The translations under genes and the position numbers were made by a program. DNA of 7,555 nucleotides from Thermoplasmata archaeon (GTDB taxonomy: Archaea > Thermoplasmatota > Thermoplasmata > UBA10834), in contig JALOTO010000070.1 in NCBI GenBank assembly GCA_025457845.1, forward strand, positions 1-7,555. The letters are read 5' to 3'. Positions 4,977-7,555 of the stretch are shown piece after piece; the stretch's first letter is position 1; each line of letters starts with the position of its first letter. Below the pieces are notes generated by a model. That model saw only the letters and a list, made by a program, of their open reading frames with translations. It had not been told where the DNA came from and made no database searches.

Positions 4977-6439
4977 CACCGCTTGTCGAGGTACGTCGTG
5001 GGCACCGTCGCCTTCACGAGCTTCTGGTCGTAGGACGCCAGCAGCGACTTGATGCCGTCCTTGACGGACTTCTCGAGGGGCGGGGGCTTGTGCTCCGAGA
5101 GAATCCTCCGGACCTCCTTCCTCGCCAGGGTCGTGATCGGCTCCTCCTTCGACTCGGGGGCCCTCGGCTGCATCGCGATCTTCGGCAGGAGGTTCTCGGA
5201 CCTGAAGTGCCTCAGGGTGTGCGGGTCCTTCATGAAGTAGCCGCCCGGACCGACCCTGGATATGGCCTCGAAGGCCATGGTCGCGTCGTTGACGGCTATG
5301 CCCTTCCACGCCCTCAGGAGGTTCCTCCAGAGCTCGCAGTCGACCACGATCTGCTCCAGGGACTCGCACCCTGACCTCTCGAACCCGCCTATGCCGACGA
5401 CCTGGTCGGCGCCTGCGAGGACGGGCAGCATCCCGCTTATGGCCTTCTGGTAGCCTATCTCGTAGCCCGGGCAGCAGCCCGATGCCGCGACCCCGCCAAC
5501 CTGCGACGGCAGGCGGTACCTGAGAGCCATCTGGCAACCTGCAGCGTTGATGAGCGCCCCCTCTGTCGAGCCTGACAGGAAGACCCCGGTCCTCATGTCC
5601 ATCGGGCCGGACTCCGAGCTGTAGAGTATCGGAGCCCCTGGGGACGCCATCTGCGAGACGCAGTTCCCGGCGAGGACCTCGGCGTTCACGAGCGTGACGG
5701 TCCCGGCCAGCGTGACCGGCGAGACGGACCCGGAGATGGCCATGGACAGGTGGACGACTGGCAGGCCGGCCCTTGCGAACTCGACCACGGCATCTATGTC
5801 GCCCTCCTCGAACCTGAGGGGCGTGATCGGAGTGTGCGTGATGGAGATGATCGGCCTCTTCCTGAGCTCCTCCTCCCCGCCCGCGATGATCGCCGCGGCC
5901 TCGATCTGGAACCTAGCGTCCTCGACCGAGCCGGCCCCGTGCTGGACGTGCTTGCCGGTGTGGAAGATGGAGGCGACGAACTCGTGGTTGTTCGAGACAT
6001 CGGGGGGAAGGTCGGTCGCGACGACCTCGGGCCAGTACAGGTCGACCTCGGGCATCGCGTCGCACACGAGGGTGAGCTCGATCAGGTCGTAGACGGTCGA
6101 CTTCCTCCTGCTCTGCGTGTTGATATCCCACACGTCGGTGGGCTGGCCGTCGTTGCATCCGTAGACCCTCCCGGTGGCCGGAAGAGGGAGGTCGTGCGCC
6201 TTGTCCCTGGCGGCCATGACGAACTCCTTGGGGGCCTTGGCCAGACACTCCATAACGAAGCGCTCTGGAATCTTGACAATCTGAGACGGTTCGTCCACCG
6301 TCGCCCCGTGGTCCTTGAACATCTTCAGGACCTGCGGGCTGGTCACCTTGACCCCGACCTGCTCGAGTATCCTGATGGACTCGGAGTGCACCTGCTCTTC
6401 CTGCTCACTGGTCAACGGTCTGAACGAGGCCTTTGACAA
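4973..6439 (-). CDS. MttB-family (trimethylamine methyltransferase-like) protein, non-pyrrolysine type
   Basis: This is a predicted TIM-barrel enzyme that moves a methyl group from a quaternary amine, betaine or similar substrate to a corrinoid protein. It has 488 residues, matching the family's usual 480-500. Typical segments include EGDIDAVVEFARAGLPVV (211-228), LAGTVTLVNAEVLAG (244-258), SGSTEGALINAAGCQMA (289-305) and GYEIGYQKAISGMLPVLAGA (325-344). Methanogen MttB carries pyrrolysine, encoded by in-frame TAG, near residue 334. This frame has no internal TAG, so it is like MtgB and other non-Pyl members, and its substrate cannot be assigned. The TTG start is set by AGGAGGAT at 6443-6450, five bases upstream, the strongest Shine-Dalgarno site in the window. 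A clear TATA box lies upstream of that. No corrinoid protein, reactivase or second methyltransferase is adjacent. The 3' end shares CTAG with the flavoprotein gene. Confidence 0.88.
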   Translation of the reverse strand: MSKASFRPLTSEQEEQVHSESIRILEQVGVKVTSPQVLKMFKDHGATVDEPSQIVKIPERFVMECLAKAPKEFVMAARDKAHDLPLPATGRVYGCNDGQPTDVWDINTQSRRKSTVYDLIELTLVCDAMPEVDLYWPEVVATDLPPDVSNNHEFVASIFHTGKHVQHGAGSVEDARFQIEAAAIIAGGEEELRKRPIISITHTPITPLRFEEGDIDAVVEFARAGLPVVHLSMAISGSVSPVTLAGTVTLVNAEVLAGNCVSQMASPGAPILYSSESGPMDMRTGVFLSGSTEGALINAAGCQMALRYRLPSQVGGVAASGCCPGYEIGYQKAISGMLPVLAGADQVVGIGGFERSGCESLEQIVVDCELWRNLLRAWKGIAVNDATMAFEAISRVGPGGYFMKDPHTLRHFRSENLLPKIAMQPRAPESKEEPITTLARKEVRRILSEHKPPPLEKSVKDGIKSLLASYDQKLVKATVPTTYLDKRC

Positions 6440-6442
6440 ACT

Positions 6443-6450
6443 ATCCTCCT
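6443..6450 (-). promoter_or_regulatory. Shine-Dalgarno site setting the TTG start of the MttB-family gene
   Basis: AGGAGGAT on the minus strand is nearly a full complement of the 16S rRNA tail. Five bases separate GGAGG from the TTG at 6439. It supports this rare start codon. It is the only strong ribosome site in the window; most other genes appear leaderless. Confidence 0.8.
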
Positions 6451-6475
6451 AACCGCTACGTGTGATTCATTCCGG

Positions 6476-6484
6476 ATATAAAAA
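6476..6484 (-). promoter_or_regulatory. TATA box of the MttB-family gene
   Basis: TTTTTATAT on the minus strand is the best TATA box in the window. Transcription would begin about 26 bases on, near 6453, giving a leader of about 14 bases that holds just the Shine-Dalgarno site. The T run may also help terminate the upstream thioesterase transcript. Confidence 0.62.
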
Positions 6485-6514
6485 CCCGGGAGGCGGTCCA
6501 GGGGATGTGGAGGC

Positions 6515-7003
6515 TCACTCCGTGAACCTCTCGACCGCCTTCTCCTCGAGCCTCCGGGACCTGCGCCTGACGGCCTCGCGGCTCCGGCGCTCGTCCTCCT
6601 CGGTCTCGAGGATCAGGCCAGGGACCTCGGTCGGCTTCCCCTCCGAATCCAGAGCGACAATCGTCAGGTAGGATGAGCCAGTGTGCCTCACGATGCCGGT
6701 CCTCGGATCCTCCGCCTCCACCCTGACGCCGACTTCCATCGACGTCCTCCATACGGCGTTGACATTGGCCTTGAGGGTCAGGAGGTCGCCGACATGGACT
6801 GGCGACAGGAAGTGCATCCTGTCGACGGACGCGGTGACCACGTTCGTGCGTGCGTGCTTAGTCGCAGAGACATATGCTATCTCGTCGACCGTCTTGAGTA
6901 TGGTCCCTCCAAAGACGTTGCCAGCGATGTTCGCATCCTGGGGCATCATGACCCTGGCCACAACTGCCTTCGACTCGGAGACCTTCCGGCTTTCCCTCGC
7001 CAT
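6515..7003 (-). CDS. Hotdog-fold acyl-CoA thioesterase (YciA/ACOT type)
   Basis: This is predicted to hydrolyse acyl-CoA thioesters to free acid and CoA in the cytoplasm, as a multimer of hotdog folds. It has 162 residues. Family hallmarks are clear: MMPQDANIAGNVFGGTILKTVDEIA (19-43), with Asn28, the Gly-Gly pair at 32-33 and the conserved Asp40 at the start of the central helix. These are followed by VDRMHFLSPVHVGDLL (60-75) and a second strand pair ending in GSSYLTIVALD. The last 30 residues are a very charged Arg/Glu helix, perhaps a coiled coil for oligomerisation. The ATG at 7003 follows GGTGG at 4-base spacing, a modest ribosome site. No TATA-like stretch lies about 27 bases upstream, and the membrane-protein gene ends only 21 bases before. 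Cotranscription with that gene is likely. Chain-length preference cannot be read from the sequence. Confidence 0.9.
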   Translation of the reverse strand: MARESRKVSESKAVVARVMMPQDANIAGNVFGGTILKTVDEIAYVSATKHARTNVVTASVDRMHFLSPVHVGDLLTLKANVNAVWRTSMEVGVRVEAEDPRTGIVRHTGSSYLTIVALDSEGKPTEVPGLILETEEDERRSREAVRRRSRRLEEKAVERFTE

Positions 7004-7024
7004 GCGTCCACCAATCCAATCGGC

Positions 7025-7555
7025 CTACTGCCCCGGCGGCGGTGCCGGGGGCGGCGGGCCCTGCGGCGGGGGTGCGTAATACCCTGGCTGCACCGGCTGC
7101 ATCGGCGGCATCGGGGCGGGCTTCCTCCGCCTCATCAGCAGTAGTATGGCAACGACCGCGGCGACTGCCACCGCGATGCCTATTCCCGCGATCAGCAGCA
7201 GCGAGCTGACCCCCGAACCCTTCGTTGAGAAATCGGTCAGTTTCAGGGTAGCGAGCGGGGCCGAGTCTCCGGCTTCGAACTCCTTGACCTGGGTGTAATA
7301 GCCTACATCCTCGTTGTACCAGCGCATCTCGTAGTTGCCGTCCTGGTCGGTGATGGTGATCTTCATGCACGGGTACATCGTCCCGTCGACGTCGACATCG
7401 TCCAGGGTCGCTGCCACCTCGATCGAGTAGACCATGACCATCTCGTCGTCGGACTCGTCCTGTATGACGCCATCGCTCCAGGTCTTGGTCGTCAGCGTGT
7501 AATTGATCTCCTCGTCCCACGAGTCGCCCGTCCCGCTCTCGTCATCGAATCCATC
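7025..7555 (-). CDS. Single-pass membrane protein with proline-rich cytoplasmic tail, N-terminus off the window
   Basis: I do not recognise the family. The frame is open from the window edge to a TAG at 7025 (176 visible codons), so the true start lies beyond 7555. The visible part starts with a very acidic, Thr/Ser-bearing region (1-110) predicted to lie outside the cell and rich in beta-strand-like alternation. A hydrophobic helix of about 24 residues follows (about 117-140, including LLLIAGIGIAVAVAAVVAIL) and then RRRK, a stop-transfer signal placing the C-terminus inside. The final 36 residues are a low-complexity tail of Pro, Gln, Gly and Tyr (QPVQPGYYAPPPQG, then proline runs). Such tails occur on surface or sensor-like proteins of several archaea and may bind partners or assemble complexes. 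It is probably cotranscribed with the thioesterase. The internal ATG at 7441 is not a likely start, since coding-like sequence continues upstream of it. Confidence 0.75.
   Translation of the reverse strand, partial: DGFDDESGTGDSWDEEINYTLTTKTWSDGVIQDESDDEMVMVYSIEVAATLDDVDVDGTMYPCMKITITDQDGNYEMRWYNEDVGYYTQVKEFEAGDSAPLATLKLTDFSTKGSGVSSLLLIAGIGIAVAVAAVVAILLLMRRRKPAPMPPMQPVQPGYYAPPPQGPPPPAPPPGQ

Noticed and set aside
4973..6439. Pyrrolysine-containing trimethylamine methyltransferase.
   Set aside because: The frame runs full length with no internal TAG, and TAG is used freely as a stop in this window. Reading past the final TAG meets another TAG after six codons.
6476..6489. A dedicated terminator after the thioesterase gene (CCCGGG followed by five T).
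   Set aside because: CCCGGG is too short to form a stable hairpin, and archaeal termination relies on T runs. The T run is better explained as the TATA box of the next gene, though it might do both.

Overview
This GC-rich window looks archaeal. Most genes have a TATA-like box about 25-29 bases before the start codon and no leader or Shine-Dalgarno site. The proteins are also archaeal in type: an M29 aminopeptidase, an MttB-family methyltransferase, an atypical thioredoxin reductase, and a membrane protein with a proline-rich cytoplasmic tail. Thermoplasmatota or a related uncultivated lineage is my guess, but nothing here fixes the phylum. Genes are densely packed and no stretch over 300 bases lacks one. 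I see no tRNA, rRNA, CRISPR array or mobile element.

Layout. At 1-450 (minus) is the N-terminal part of a secreted protein with a GTG start, a signal peptide and one EF-hand-like loop. At 492-2755 (minus) lies the main item, a compact eukaryote-like ubiquitin-type system. In transcription order it encodes a small E1 activating enzyme, a ubiquitin-like modifier ending exactly in Gly-Gly, an E2 conjugating enzyme with HPN motif and active-site Cys, and an Rpn11-like JAMM metalloprotease. E1 and the modifier each seem to have a leaderless promoter. E2 and JAMM are translationally coupled to the modifier (5-base gap, then 8-base overlap). Upstream at 2793-3929 (minus) is an M29 aminopeptidase. 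It shares a divergent promoter region with a plus-strand thioredoxin-reductase-like flavoprotein ending at 4976. That gene converges on a non-pyrrolysine MttB-family methyltransferase (4973-6439, minus), the two stop codons sharing one CTAG. Further upstream on the minus strand are a hotdog acyl-CoA thioesterase (6515-7003) and the C-terminal part of a single-pass membrane protein (7025-7555).

How the genes work together. The E1 would adenylate the modifier's C-terminal glycine and carry it as a thioester. The E2 would accept it and transfer it to target lysines, and the JAMM protease would remove it. No RING or other E3 is visible, so any E3 lies elsewhere or is not needed. The neighbouring M29 peptidase could finish peptides left by protein turnover, but that link rests on position only. 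The methyltransferase, flavoprotein and thioesterase show no clear connection to the cluster.

The system matches in outline the ubiquitin-like cluster described from Candidatus Caldiarchaeum and bacterial Ubl/E1/E2/JAB operons. What is unusual here is the minimal E1, the pre-matured modifier with an acidic tail, and the absence of a neighbouring E3.
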